The position numbers and the translations under genes are program-made. The notes beneath the pieces were generated by a model, which ran no database searches, was not told the origin of the DNA, and saw only the letters and a list, made by a program, of their open reading frames with translations. DNA of 64,000 bases from DASYLJ01 sp964404165 (GTDB taxonomy: Bacteria > Desulfobacterota > Binatia > DP-6). Shown here piece by piece: positions 7,193-15,943 of this stretch. The stretch covers positions 62,001 through 126,000 of the forward strand of contig CAYOIZ010000011.1 of assembly GCA_964404165.1 (NCBI GenBank). The letters are read 5' to 3'. Position 1 is the stretch's first letter; each line of letters begins with the position of its first letter.

Positions 7193-10100
7193 ATGCTGGA
7201 ACGCGTTCTCCGCTTCTCGATCGTCCACCGTGGTCTCGTGGTGCTTCTGACCGCTGTGGCCGGTGCCTTCGGACTCTACAGCCTGAGCCGCCTTCCCATC
7301 GATGCGGTTCCCGACATCACCAACAACCAGGTCCAGATCAATACGGCTACGCCGTCGCTTTCCCCAGTCGAGGTCGAGAAGCAGGTGACCTTCGCGATCG
7401 AGACGGCGCTCGCCGGCGTCCCAGGGCTCGCGTACACGCGCTCGTTGTCCCGAAACGGGTTCTCTCAGGTCACGGCGGTGTTTCAGGACGACGTCGACAT
7501 CTACTTCGCGCGGCAGCAGGTGGCGGAGCGGCTCACGACCGCCCGGGAGAGCCTCCCGGCAGGCGCCGATCCCCAGATGGGTCCGATCTCCACGGGCCTG
7601 GGCGAAGTCTACATGTGGACCGTGGAGTATGAGCACCCGGCAGGAGCGGGGGCGTCAGTCACCGACGGTGCGCCAGGGTGGCAGTCCGACGGCTCCTATC
7701 TCACGCCGGAAGGAGACCGCCTCACGACCGAGGTCGAACGCGCGTCGTACCTCCGTACCGTCGAGGACTGGATCATCCGCCCGCAGCTGAAGGGCGTTCC
7801 CGGCGTCGCGGGTGTCGATGCGATCGGCGGGTACGTCAAGCAGTACCACGTGCAGCCGGACCCGCGGCGCCTCGTCGCCTACGGACTCACGTTCCACGAT
7901 CTTCTCCAAGCGCTCGAGCGCAACAACGTGAGCACGGGCGCGGGCTACATCGAACAGAACGGCGATGCGTACCTCGTCCGCGCCACGGGTCGCATCGAGC
8001 GCCCGGCGCAGATCGAAAGTATCGTGGTCGGCGAGCGGGGCGGCACGCCGATTCCGCTCCGCAACGTGGCCACCGTAACCGTCGGGAGAGAGCTCCGGAC
8101 GGGGAGCGCGAGCGAGAACGGCCACGAGGTGGTCGTCGGGACCGCGCTCATGCTCATCGGTGCAAACAGCCGGACGGTTTCGCAGGCGGTTCACGAGAAG
8201 ATGCAGGCGGTGAACAAGAGCCTTCCGCCCGACATCCGAGCAAAGACGGTTCTCAATCGCACCACGTTGGTCGACGCGACGATTCGCACCGTCGAGCGCA
8301 ATCTCGTCGAGGGCGCCATCCTCGTCATCGTGATCCTGTTTCTGCTGCTTGGAAACTTCCGGGCCGCGCTCCTCACGGCCCTCGCGATTCCACTGTCCAT
8401 GCTCCTGACCGCCACCGGGATGGTCCAGGGGCGGATCAGCGGTAACCTCATGAGCCTCGGCGCCGTCGACTTCGGCCTCATCGTCGATGGGGCGGTCATC
8501 ATCGTCGAGAACTGCCTCCGTCGCCTCGCCGAGCGCCAGCACGAGCTCGGCCGGGTGCTGACGGTGAAGGAGCGCCTGGCGGTGGTCTTCGATGCCAGTC
8601 GACAGGTTCGAAGCGCGACGGCGTTCGGCGAGGCCATCATCATCACGGTGTACGTGCCGATCCTCTTTCTCACCGGCGTCGAGGGGAAAATGTTCCGGCC
8701 CATGGCGCTCACCGTCATCCTCGCGCTCAGCGCGGCCTTCGTGCTGTCGCTGACGTTCATTCCGGCCATGGTCGCGCTCTGCATCACCGGGCGCGTCGAG
8801 GAGAAGGAGAATTTTCTCATTCGCTACTCGAAGGCGCTCTACGAACCGGCTCTGCGCTGGTCGCTGCGCTGGCGCCGCCTCGTGGTGGTGACCGCGGTTG
8901 CGCTGTTTGGCTTGTCCTTACTGCTCTTCGGCCGGCTCGGCCAGGAGTTCGTGCCGACCTTGAGCGAGCTCGATATCGCCCTGCACGCGATGCGCATCCC
9001 GAGCACCGGCATCACGCAGTCCTCCGAGATGCAGCTCGACGTCGAGCGATCCATCAAGGAACTTCCCGAGGTGGCGTTCGTCTTCTCCAAGACCGGGACG
9101 GCGGAAATGGCCTCGGATCCGATGCCACCAAACGTCTCGGACACGTTCATCATCCTGAAGCCTCGGGAGGAATGGCCAGATCCGTCCGAGACGAAAGAGC
9201 ACGTCCGGGAACGTGTCGAGAAGACGGTCGAGCAGCTTCTCGGGAACAACTACGAGTTCAGTCAGCCGATTCAGATGCGGTTCAACGAGCTCATCGCCGG
9301 CGTCCGCGGTGACGTCGCCGTAAAGCTCTTCGGGGACGACTTCGACACCCTCCTCCCGCTCGCCGGAAAGATCGGCGAGATTCTGCAAAGCACCCCGGGA
9401 GCAGCCGACGTGCGGGTCGAGCAGGTATCGGGCCTGCCACTCCTCAGCGTCGATGCCGATCGGGATACCATCGCGCGGTACGGCCTCAGCGTGGCCGACG
9501 TGCAAGACGTTGTATCCATCGCGGTGGGCGGGCGAGAAGCCGGGCAGCTGTTCGAAGGCGACCGACGCTTCGACATCGTCGTCCGACTTCCTGACGCCTT
9601 TCGCGAAAACGTAAGTCGACTGGAAGAGTTGCCCATTCCCCTGCCTGCGCATGAGGAGGAGCGGGCTCGGGAGGCGGGGGAGGGTGAGAATACCTCGCGA
9701 TTCTCGTTCTTGCCGCTTGGGTCAGTGGCGAAGCTCGCTGTCACCGACGGCCCGAATCAGGTGAGTCGAGAGAACGGCAAGCGTCGCATCGTCGTCCAGG
9801 CGAACGTCCGCGGTCGCGACATCGGTTCCTTCGTCGCGGAGGCGCAGGCGCGCGTCGACCGGGATGTGAAGCTGGCTCCGGGTACCTGGATGGAGTGGGG
9901 GGGGCAGTTCGAGAACCTCGTGCAGGCGAAGCAGCGGCTCGTTCTCGTGGTTCCGGCGTGCTTCGTCGTGATTTTCCTATTGCTCTTCAGTACCTTCGGC
10001 TCGCTGCGCCAGTCGGCCATCGTCTTCAGCGGAGTACCCTTGGCACTCACCGGCGGCATCGTGAGTCTCTGGCTCAGAGACATGCCGTTCTCGATCTCTG

Positions 10101-10489
10101 CTGCAGTCGGATTCATCGCCCTGTCCGGCGTCGCGGTGCTGAACGGGCTCGTGATGGTCACCTTCTTCAACGAGCTCCGCCTGCACGGGGAGAACACTGA
10201 GGATGCCATCCTCCACGGGGCCATGACGCGCCTCCGGCCGGTGCTGATGACGGCGCTCGTCGCGTCGCTTGGATTCGTCCCGATGGCCCTCGCCACGGGG
10301 ACAGGCGCCGAGGTCCAGCGACCGTTGGCCACCGTCGTCATCGGAGGGCTGGTGACGAGCACGGCGCTCACGCTCCTCGTCCTTCCGGCGCTCTACGGCC
10401 TGTTCGGTGGTCCAGTCGCATCGCCGCGATCGGCCGACGATGACTTCGACGAGGAAGTGCCAGCGGTTCCCAACGAGGCCGCCTCGTGA
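7193..10489 (+). CDS. Heavy-metal efflux RND pump, CzcA family
   Basis: 1098 residues, the usual size of HME-RND proteins. Helix 1 starts at FSIVHRGLVVLLTAVAGAFG, followed by DAVPDITNNQVQINT typical of CzcA. The proton-relay helix reads DFGLIVDGAVIIVEN at residues 426-440, with D426, D432 and E439. This matches the HME pattern known for divalent cation pumps (Co/Zn/Cd) and not the CusA monovalent pattern, so Zn, Cd, Co or Ni are likely substrates. Two large periplasmic loops and a second set of helices complete the fold. It uses the proton gradient to export metal through the adaptor and TolC. Its stop overlaps the next start by 4 nt. Confidence 0.95.
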   Translation: MLERVLRFSIVHRGLVVLLTAVAGAFGLYSLSRLPIDAVPDITNNQVQINTATPSLSPVEVEKQVTFAIETALAGVPGLAYTRSLSRNGFSQVTAVFQDDVDIYFARQQVAERLTTARESLPAGADPQMGPISTGLGEVYMWTVEYEHPAGAGASVTDGAPGWQSDGSYLTPEGDRLTTEVERASYLRTVEDWIIRPQLKGVPGVAGVDAIGGYVKQYHVQPDPRRLVAYGLTFHDLLQALERNNVSTGAGYIEQNGDAYLVRATGRIERPAQIESIVVGERGGTPIPLRNVATVTVGRELRTGSASENGHEVVVGTALMLIGANSRTVSQAVHEKMQAVNKSLPPDIRAKTVLNRTTLVDATIRTVERNLVEGAILVIVILFLLLGNFRAALLTALAIPLSMLLTATGMVQGRISGNLMSLGAVDFGLIVDGAVIIVENCLRRLAERQHELGRVLTVKERLAVVFDASRQVRSATAFGEAIIITVYVPILFLTGVEGKMFRPMALTVILALSAAFVLSLTFIPAMVALCITGRVEEKENFLIRYSKALYEPALRWSLRWRRLVVVTAVALFGLSLLLFGRLGQEFVPTLSELDIALHAMRIPSTGITQSSEMQLDVERSIKELPEVAFVFSKTGTAEMASDPMPPNVSDTFIILKPREEWPDPSETKEHVRERVEKTVEQLLGNNYEFSQPIQMRFNELIAGVRGDVAVKLFGDDFDTLLPLAGKIGEILQSTPGAADVRVEQVSGLPLLSVDADRDTIARYGLSVADVQDVVSIAVGGREAGQLFEGDRRFDIVVRLPDAFRENVSRLEELPIPLPAHEEERAREAGEGENTSRFSFLPLGSVAKLAVTDGPNQVSRENGKRRIVVQANVRGRDIGSFVAEAQARVDRDVKLAPGTWMEWGGQFENLVQAKQRLVLVVPACFVVIFLLLFSTFGSLRQSAIVFSGVPLALTGGIVSLWLRDMPFSISAAVGFIALSGVAVLNGLVMVTFFNELRLHGENTEDAILHGAMTRLRPVLMTALVASLGFVPMALATGTGAEVQRPLATVVIGGLVTSTALTLLVLPALYGLFGGPVASPRSADDDFDEEVPAVPNEAAS

Positions 10490-12453
10490 GCGGCCCCGTG
10501 GGCGCACCTCGTCCCGACCCGGAAGGTCCCCAGGCGTGGTGGCAATTTCCGCCGCTCCGCGATGCTCTCATCGCCGGCGGGCTCGCCACGCTCGGATTTC
10601 TGCTGGAACATCTCGCGGGACTGTCCGCGACGGTCACACTCGGCTTCTATGTCGGTGCGGCGGTCCTTGGCGGTCATCACTGGGCACGAGAGACGGTGGC
10701 AGGCGTCGTCCGCGAGCGCCAGCTGGGAATTGGCGTGCTCATGCTCACCGCCGCCCTCGGGTCCGTACTGCTCGGTATGTGGGACGAGGCTGCGTTTTTG
10801 GTGTTCCTCTATGGCGCCGCCGAGGGAGTCGAAGAGTACACCCACGAGCGTACTCGGCGAGCCATACGCGAGCTCCTCGATCTCGCGCCCAAGACCGTCT
10901 CCCTCCTGAAGGATGGGAAAGAACAGATCGTTCCCGCAGAGGCCCTACGTCCAGGCGATCGCTTTCTCGTGCGGCCTGGGGACACGGTAGCCACCGATGG
11001 CGACGTGGTCGTTGGTCGCTCCAGCGTCAACGAGGCGCCCATAACCGGCGAATCGGTAGCGGTCGAAAAAGGCCCAGGCCAGTCGGTGTTCGCGGGAAGC
11101 ATCAACGCCGGAGGCGCGATGGAGATCGAGGCGACGTCCGCGTTCGCGGACAACTCCCTCGCGAAGATCGTGCACCTCGTGGAGAACGCCCAAGATGAAA
11201 AGGGTCGCGCGCAGCGATGGATCGACCGCTTCGGCGAGACCTACAGTCCGGCCGTGCTCCTCACGGCGGTTTTGCTCGTCGTGATCCCTTGGCTTCTCGG
11301 CGTAGACGTCGAGCCCTGGGCTACGCGCGCGGTCGTGCTGCTCGTGGCGGCGGCTCCCTGCGCCTTGGTGATGTCGATGCCGGTCGCGATGGCCGCCGGC
11401 ATAGGCTGGGCCGGACGGCGAGGAATTCTGATTAAGGGCGGCGTCCACTTGGAACATCTCGGGAGCATTCGTGTGATCGCCCTCGACAAGACCGGCACGC
11501 TGACTGAGGGGAATCCCGTCGTCACCGATGTGTCGCCCATCCGAGGCACGGAGGCGGAGCTCGCGGGCATCGCCGCAAGCATCGAACGACTCTCGGAGCA
11601 TCCGCTCGCCAGAGCGATCGTCGCATGGGCCGACGCCCATGGCGGGCCCGCGAGCGACGCAAAGGATTTCGAAGCGCTGGCCGGTGCCGGGGCGGCGGCG
11701 ACACTCGACGGGACGCGGTGGTTCATCGGAAGCCCGGACCTCTTCCGGACTCGTGGCGTCGCGCTGGAGCCACTCATCGGCCAGGTGGGACGGCTCCAGG
11801 CGGAGGGGAAGACCGTCGTCCTCGTGGGGGATGAACGAAATCTCACCGGCCTGATCGCGATCGCTGATCGGGTCCGACCAGAGGCGGCTGCGATGGTGCG
11901 CTCCCTCACGGCCCGAGGGCTGCACATCGTGATGCTCACCGGCGACAACGCGCGTACCGCCCAGGCAGTGGCGGATTCGGTGGGCATTTCAGACGTGCGC
12001 GCGTCACTCAAGCCTGCGGACAAAGTGAACGCCATCAACGAGCTGGAGCAGCAGCGGGGTGCCGTGCTCATGGTCGGTGACGGCGTCAATGATGCACCGG
12101 CGTTGGCGGCGGCTACGTGTGGGGTGGCTATGGGTGCGGCCGGATCAGATGCGGCAGTGGAGGCCGCGGATGTGGCTCTCATGGCGAGCGACCTTTTGAA
12201 GGTGGAGGAGGCGCTCGACCTTGGCCAAAGGTTTCGTCGCATCAGCGGTCAGAATATCGCGTTCTCCATCCTCATCCTGATCGTGATGATCCCAGCGGCG
12301 CTCGCGAATGTGCTCGGCGTCGCTATGACGGTGCTCGTTCATGAAGCGAGCGAGCTGCTCGCTGTACTCAACGGCCTTCGCGTGCAGCGAGCCGCCACGC
12401 CGCTCGCGGAAAGACCTCCCGCGCCACCGTCGAAGACTACCGCGGCGCCGTGA
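10486..12453 (+). CDS. P1B-type metal-translocating ATPase, variant APC motif
   Basis: 655 residues from a GTG overlapping the RND stop (GTGA). All catalytic elements are present: TGES in the actuator domain, phosphorylated D334 in DKTGTLTEG, an HP motif (EHPLARAIV), GDNARTAQAV and GDGVNDAP. There is no N-terminal HMA metal-binding domain. I count eight membrane helices. The ion-binding helix has A290-P291-C292 in place of the CPC of ZntA/CopA, and the last helix carries HEASELLAVLNG. SPC and HEGGxT are the P1B-4 hallmarks, so this is closest to that pattern but altered in both places. Cytosolic metal export fits the operon; the metal is unknown. Confidence 0.9.
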   Translation: MSGPVGAPRPDPEGPQAWWQFPPLRDALIAGGLATLGFLLEHLAGLSATVTLGFYVGAAVLGGHHWARETVAGVVRERQLGIGVLMLTAALGSVLLGMWDEAAFLVFLYGAAEGVEEYTHERTRRAIRELLDLAPKTVSLLKDGKEQIVPAEALRPGDRFLVRPGDTVATDGDVVVGRSSVNEAPITGESVAVEKGPGQSVFAGSINAGGAMEIEATSAFADNSLAKIVHLVENAQDEKGRAQRWIDRFGETYSPAVLLTAVLLVVIPWLLGVDVEPWATRAVVLLVAAAPCALVMSMPVAMAAGIGWAGRRGILIKGGVHLEHLGSIRVIALDKTGTLTEGNPVVTDVSPIRGTEAELAGIAASIERLSEHPLARAIVAWADAHGGPASDAKDFEALAGAGAAATLDGTRWFIGSPDLFRTRGVALEPLIGQVGRLQAEGKTVVLVGDERNLTGLIAIADRVRPEAAAMVRSLTARGLHIVMLTGDNARTAQAVADSVGISDVRASLKPADKVNAINELEQQRGAVLMVGDGVNDAPALAAATCGVAMGAAGSDAAVEAADVALMASDLLKVEEALDLGQRFRRISGQNIAFSILILIVMIPAALANVLGVAMTVLVHEASELLAVLNGLRVQRAATPLAERPPAPPSKTTAAP

Positions 12454-12584
12454 AGGGTGCCGTGCGCGTTCGCCAGCGTGGCCCCTGTCATGCGGCGAAC
12501 GCCAGGCGCGTCGTACCGGATTTGTCGCGAAGGGTGAGCGACGCAGAGGAGCCCGAGGAAGGCACACGGAAGGGCAGGTAAGAC

Positions 12585-13835
12585 ATGGCAAAGAAGCGTC
12601 GAACGACAGCCCCAGTGAGCTCGAAGCAGCCTTCCTGGCTCCCTTTGGCCGCACTCGCTCTAGCCACCATTGGCGGCGTACTCGCTGCCTGGCTGATCCG
12701 AATGCACTTTGCGTTGAAGGCCGATGCGGGTGCCGGAAGCGCGTGCGACTTCGGGGGCTATTTTGACTGCGACATCGTGAACGCTTCACGCTTCGCCTCC
12801 GTCCTCGGAATTCCGGTCGCCTACGAGGCTCTGGCCGCCTACATCCTCCTTGGTGCGGTGGCCGTCGCCGATCTGCGAGCCGCGAGTCGAACCCCGCGCG
12901 TGGCTGCATGTGCCCGCGTCATCGGCACGATCGCCGTGGCGTACTCAGCCTATCTCGCGTTGCTGTCTCTCACAGTGCTCCACGCCCTATGCATCCTCTG
13001 CGTAGGTCTCTACGTTGTGAACGCCGGCGTGGCCGCGCTCGGTTGGAGAGTGCGAGCGTCCAACGCAGGTGCGATCAAAACGCTCCAGGCCGATCTGCGA
13101 CTCTTGGTCGATGGCCTGCGGGCGCGCTCCGCGCAGGTGGGAGTCGTGGCCCTCCTACTGGGGGGCTTCGTGATGAGAGAGCTCAGCGAGCGTTCGGATG
13201 CGCAAGGAATGCGTCCCATGACGACAGTCCCGGCTCAGAACATCTCCATGAGTGTCGCGCCGGGACACAGCGAGGGGCCCGCTGACAGCCGCGTCCTGGT
13301 CGTCGAGTTCAGCGATTTTGAGTGCCCGCACTGCAAGACAGCGAGCGCGACCCTTGAACAGCTCCGGTCGGAGTTCTCCGGGAGGGTCCGATTCATCTTC
13401 AAACATTTTCCGCTCGATCGCCGTTGCAACCGCAATGAGCCACACGCGAGGCATCGCGATGCGTGCGCAGCCGCCGACGCCGCGATCTGCGCCGGGAAGC
13501 AAGACCGCCTTTGGCAGTTCCAGAAGGAGGTGTTTGCCCTCGGGGCTACGGACGAGGGGTTGCAGGCCGCCGCCCGAGCCGTCGGTCTCGACATCGCAGC
13601 GTGGGAACAGTGCCGCTGGCGGAGCGATGCCCGCGAAGCTGTGACAGCAGACGTCGAGGACGGCCTCCGTCTCGGAGTCCGTAGTACGCCGACAGTCCTG
13701 GTGGGGGATCAGCTGATGGTGGGCGCCCGCGCGCAGGAGGGGTTGTCGGCAGAGATTCGTCGGCAGCTGTCGGAGGGAGGTGAACGAACCAGCGAAGACG
13801 AGAGCGGAACGAACCCGCCCCGCGTTTGGGAGTAA
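12585..13835 (+). CDS. Vitamin K epoxide reductase-thioredoxin (DsbA-like) fusion
   Basis: 416 residues. The N-terminal VKOR domain has four to five helices, loop cysteines C54 and C62, and the quinone-side CILC pair at 136-139. After a further helix (about 185-197) a periplasmic thioredoxin/DsbA-like domain carries ECPHCKT (C247, C250) and a cis-proline TPT near the C-terminus. VKOR reoxidises the thioredoxin partner and passes electrons to quinone, so the fusion makes disulfides in exported proteins in one polypeptide. Here it may serve the many cysteine-containing exported proteins nearby. It lies 131 bp after the ATPase gene, same strand. GGCAGGTAAGAC precedes the ATG. Confidence 0.92.
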   Translation: MAKKRRTTAPVSSKQPSWLPLAALALATIGGVLAAWLIRMHFALKADAGAGSACDFGGYFDCDIVNASRFASVLGIPVAYEALAAYILLGAVAVADLRAASRTPRVAACARVIGTIAVAYSAYLALLSLTVLHALCILCVGLYVVNAGVAALGWRVRASNAGAIKTLQADLRLLVDGLRARSAQVGVVALLLGGFVMRELSERSDAQGMRPMTTVPAQNISMSVAPGHSEGPADSRVLVVEFSDFECPHCKTASATLEQLRSEFSGRVRFIFKHFPLDRRCNRNEPHARHRDACAAADAAICAGKQDRLWQFQKEVFALGATDEGLQAAARAVGLDIAAWEQCRWRSDAREAVTADVEDGLRLGVRSTPTVLVGDQLMVGARAQEGLSAEIRRQLSEGGERTSEDESGTNPPRVWE

Positions 13836-14015
13836 CGCCAATGCGCCGACGGACCACGGGGCCAGTCACCGTGTGGAGTGGGCAAGCGTGGTGAGCGAGA
13901 GCGGGCAGTATCCGTTGGCCGGCCCGTATGGCGGTCGCCATATGGTGAACTGTCGGTTCCTCCCTCTTTCCTGTGAGGCTCGCGCCGGCTACGTTCACCC
14001 TTGTAGGGATTCTCG

Positions 14016-14411
14016 ATGCGTCGCTCTCCGACTCTACTCTGGTCTTGTATCGCGCTTCAGCTCGTTGCCGTGCTGTTGACGGTGGCGAGCCCCGTGTTGT
14101 GTGTCGGAGACGATGGCCACATTGCCGTCGAGCGATCGCATGCCGTTGCCTGTGTCTCCGATTGGGTCCGTCATCACGGGGACGCGCCGCCGCGCGCCGA
14201 CCTGGCGTCTCACGACTGCGAGGACATCCCACTCGGCCAGGTGGGTGTCGCCAGGGAATCGACGCGTTTTGATGACATGCATGCATCCGCGATCGTGCTC
14301 GCGTACTCGACAGACGGTGGAGTCGAGGCAACGGGCACAGTGTGGATGCGTGCAACGAGCATGGGCGCTGGCGCTCATGCTCTCAGAGCTTCTGTCGTCC
14401 TTTTGATTTGA
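14016..14411 (+). CDS. Small exported protein, paralogue of the one at 4223
   Basis: 131 residues. The N-terminal hydrophobic segment (LLWSCIALQLVAVLLTVA) is followed by PVLCVGDDGHIAVERSHAVAC, RHH, and SHDCEDIPLG, with a hydrophobic C-terminus (ASVVLLI). The order and spacing of these elements match the protein at 4223, although overall identity is modest. It follows the VKOR fusion by 180 bp. I know no function for the family. Repeated occurrence beside metal-efflux genes and conserved Cys/His suggest periplasmic metal handling. It might be disulfide-bonded by the VKOR protein. Confidence 0.65.
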   Translation: MRRSPTLLWSCIALQLVAVLLTVASPVLCVGDDGHIAVERSHAVACVSDWVRHHGDAPPRADLASHDCEDIPLGQVGVARESTRFDDMHASAIVLAYSTDGGVEATGTVWMRATSMGAGAHALRASVVLLI

Positions 14412-14574
14412 GCCGCTGGTCCGGCTGGCTTCTGTCGCGTCGCCATCGAGCGGTGCGTGAGGCCGGTCGTCGACCCCCGCAGGTTGTAGCGCTCGTATGC
14501 CGGCGAGCGCGTCCACCAGCCTCGCGGGTTCGGTGCGGCTCAGTAATCAGCTTCACTGACAAAAAGGACAGACC

Positions 14575-14859
14575 ATGAAGACCCTCATCGTAATGACGTT
14601 CGTCGTCGCTCTTGCTCAGACCGCTTCCGCGCAGCAGGCCAAAGGGGCCGGTGGGCTTGGGAGCTTCAGTGCGGGCAAAAAGGGGGGAGTAGCATCGGCG
14701 AAGGATCTCAACCGAGCGTCGATGCTGGCGGGTCAGGCCGGGGCGCGCCTCGGCAATGGAAGTAAGAAGGGCAGCAGCTCCAAGGGTTGGGCGCAGGGCG
14801 GATCGGGTTGGGCGCAGGGCGGGTCCGGATCGGCGAAAAAGGCCGGCGGCGCTCGCTAG
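14575..14859 (+). CDS. Small secreted Gly/Ser/Lys-rich repeat protein
   Basis: 94 residues. The signal peptide (LIVMTFVVALAQTASAQ) is followed by a low-complexity mature part rich in Gly, Ser, Lys and Ala. Two copies of GWAQGGSG lie near residues 70-86, encoded by a 21-bp tandem repeat (14784-14825). No cysteines or known domain. It is followed at once by a 17-bp perfect hairpin, so it is probably the last gene of its transcript. Function unknown. Confidence 0.6.
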   Translation: MKTLIVMTFVVALAQTASAQQAKGAGGLGSFSAGKKGGVASAKDLNRASMLAGQAGARLGNGSKKGSSSKGWAQGGSGWAQGGSGSAKKAGGAR

Positions 14860-14868
14860 ACCCAATGG

Positions 14869-14912
14869 GTCGACGTCGGTGAGGCAGGCAGACCAGCCTC
14901 ACCGACGTCGAC
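14869..14912. terminator. 17-bp perfect stem-loop after the small secreted gene
   Basis: Arms GTCGACGTCGGTGAGGC (14869-14885) and GCCTCACCGACGTCGAC (14896-14912) pair perfectly around a 10-nt loop, starting 9 bp after the stop at 14859. No T-run follows, so it may act as a terminator, an mRNA 3' stabiliser or a relic of a mobile-element end. Confidence 0.6.
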
Positions 14913-14990
14913 GCGAGTCTTCAATGCGACGCGCGGGCTCCTCGCCGCCGCGAGTGCCCTCTCAATCCTCGGTAGACGTCTGAAAACCGG

Positions 14991-15140
14991 CGTCGACTCC
15001 GCCTCGGGACGTCGCGCCGTCACCGGAGGACGTCGACCTGAGCGGAGCGATCACGCTCCGGGACGCCATCGCCGCCGCACTCGTTCGGAGCCCGGAACTG
15101 AGCGCCTTCTCGGCGGAAGTCCGCGCTCGCGAGGCCCGCG
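14991..15140. repeat. Displaced copy of part of the tolC gene
   Basis: 150 bp that matches 4916-5065 inside the TolC gene at 146 positions by direct comparison (differences at 4922, 4923, 4937 and 5061). It corresponds to codons near the start of the mature protein only. There is no start codon or continuation, and it abuts the IS110 remnant at about 15141. Direct orientation, 10,075 bp apart. Confidence 0.9.
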
Positions 15141-15563
15141 ATCCGTACCATCGCGTGGTTGTTGAACCGGGCGGTGCCGCGGTTGAGCGATGTCGCGCGT
15201 GATCCACCGAAGGACCTGACGCGCCGCACGCATTTGCCGGAGCTCGGGACGCTGGACCGCAAGCGCATCGCGGCCCTGGCCGGCCTGGCGCCCTTTGCCC
15301 GGGAAAGTGGCCTCCTGCGCGGGCGCCGCACGATCTGGGGCGGCCGTGGCGATGCGCGGGCCATGCTCTTCCTCGCGACGCAGTCGGCGGCACGATGGAA
15401 CGAGCCCCTGCGCGTCTTCTACGAGCGGCTCGTCGGGCGCGGCAAGTCGAAGAAAGCGGCGGTCGCGGCCGTCGCCCGCAAACTGCTCATCGCAATCAAT
15501 GCGATGGTTCGGGATCGCCGGCCATGGCAGCCGCCCATCGTCGTCGAACCCAGTTGCTGCTAG
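15141..15563 (+). pseudogene. C-terminal remnant of an IS110-family transposase
   Basis: The frame from 15159 encodes LPELGTLDRKRIAALAGLAP, then GRRTIWGGRGDARAMLFLAT and FYERLVGRGKSKKAAVAAVA, which is the C-terminal Transposase_20 part of IS110 proteins. The N-terminal DEDD catalytic domain is missing; in its place lies the copied tolC fragment. The element is therefore broken and cannot move itself. I did not find its other end. Confidence 0.85.
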
Positions 15564-15943
15564 CGCCTTCAAGGAGAACTCGCATGCACCCCATCGCCAG
15601 GATGCCGCACCCGGGCGCAGTCGCTCAACGCTGGCTCGTTAAACGCGACGATCGCCGCGAGGATGCCTCATTCGTCCCGTTCGCGCCGCACGTCCCAGTT
15701 GGGGGGCATCGGTGCGGGCAATTCTTCGCCTGGTATTCGACCGATCAGAATGGGCGGCGCACCTTGATGCGCTTCGTCCCAGTGTTCTCGCCAGTCATCT
15801 GACAGACCTGGCGCCCAGGATGTTCTAAGTTCCGGCCCCGGGTGTCCCAAGCCAGCCACCACCAACTAAGCGATGGTCCTTGACACCCGGCGAGCATTGG
15901 GGTTGGTGCCGTCGCAGTGTTCGCGACTCAAAGGGGGCAACGC
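15564..15943. other. Intergenic region, IS110 flank and promoter region
   Basis: Mostly non-coding. An ORF at 15584-15802 (72 codons) has AAGGAG seven bases before its ATG but no recognisable domain, and may be a relic of the element's right end. A TTGACA with a 17-bp spacer to TTGGTG at about 15881 could drive the gene at 15944, but the -10 match is weak. Confidence 0.35.

Noticed and set aside
15584..15802. 72-codon ORF with good ribosome-binding site after the transposase
   Set aside because: No domain, beside a broken IS element; not enough to call a gene.
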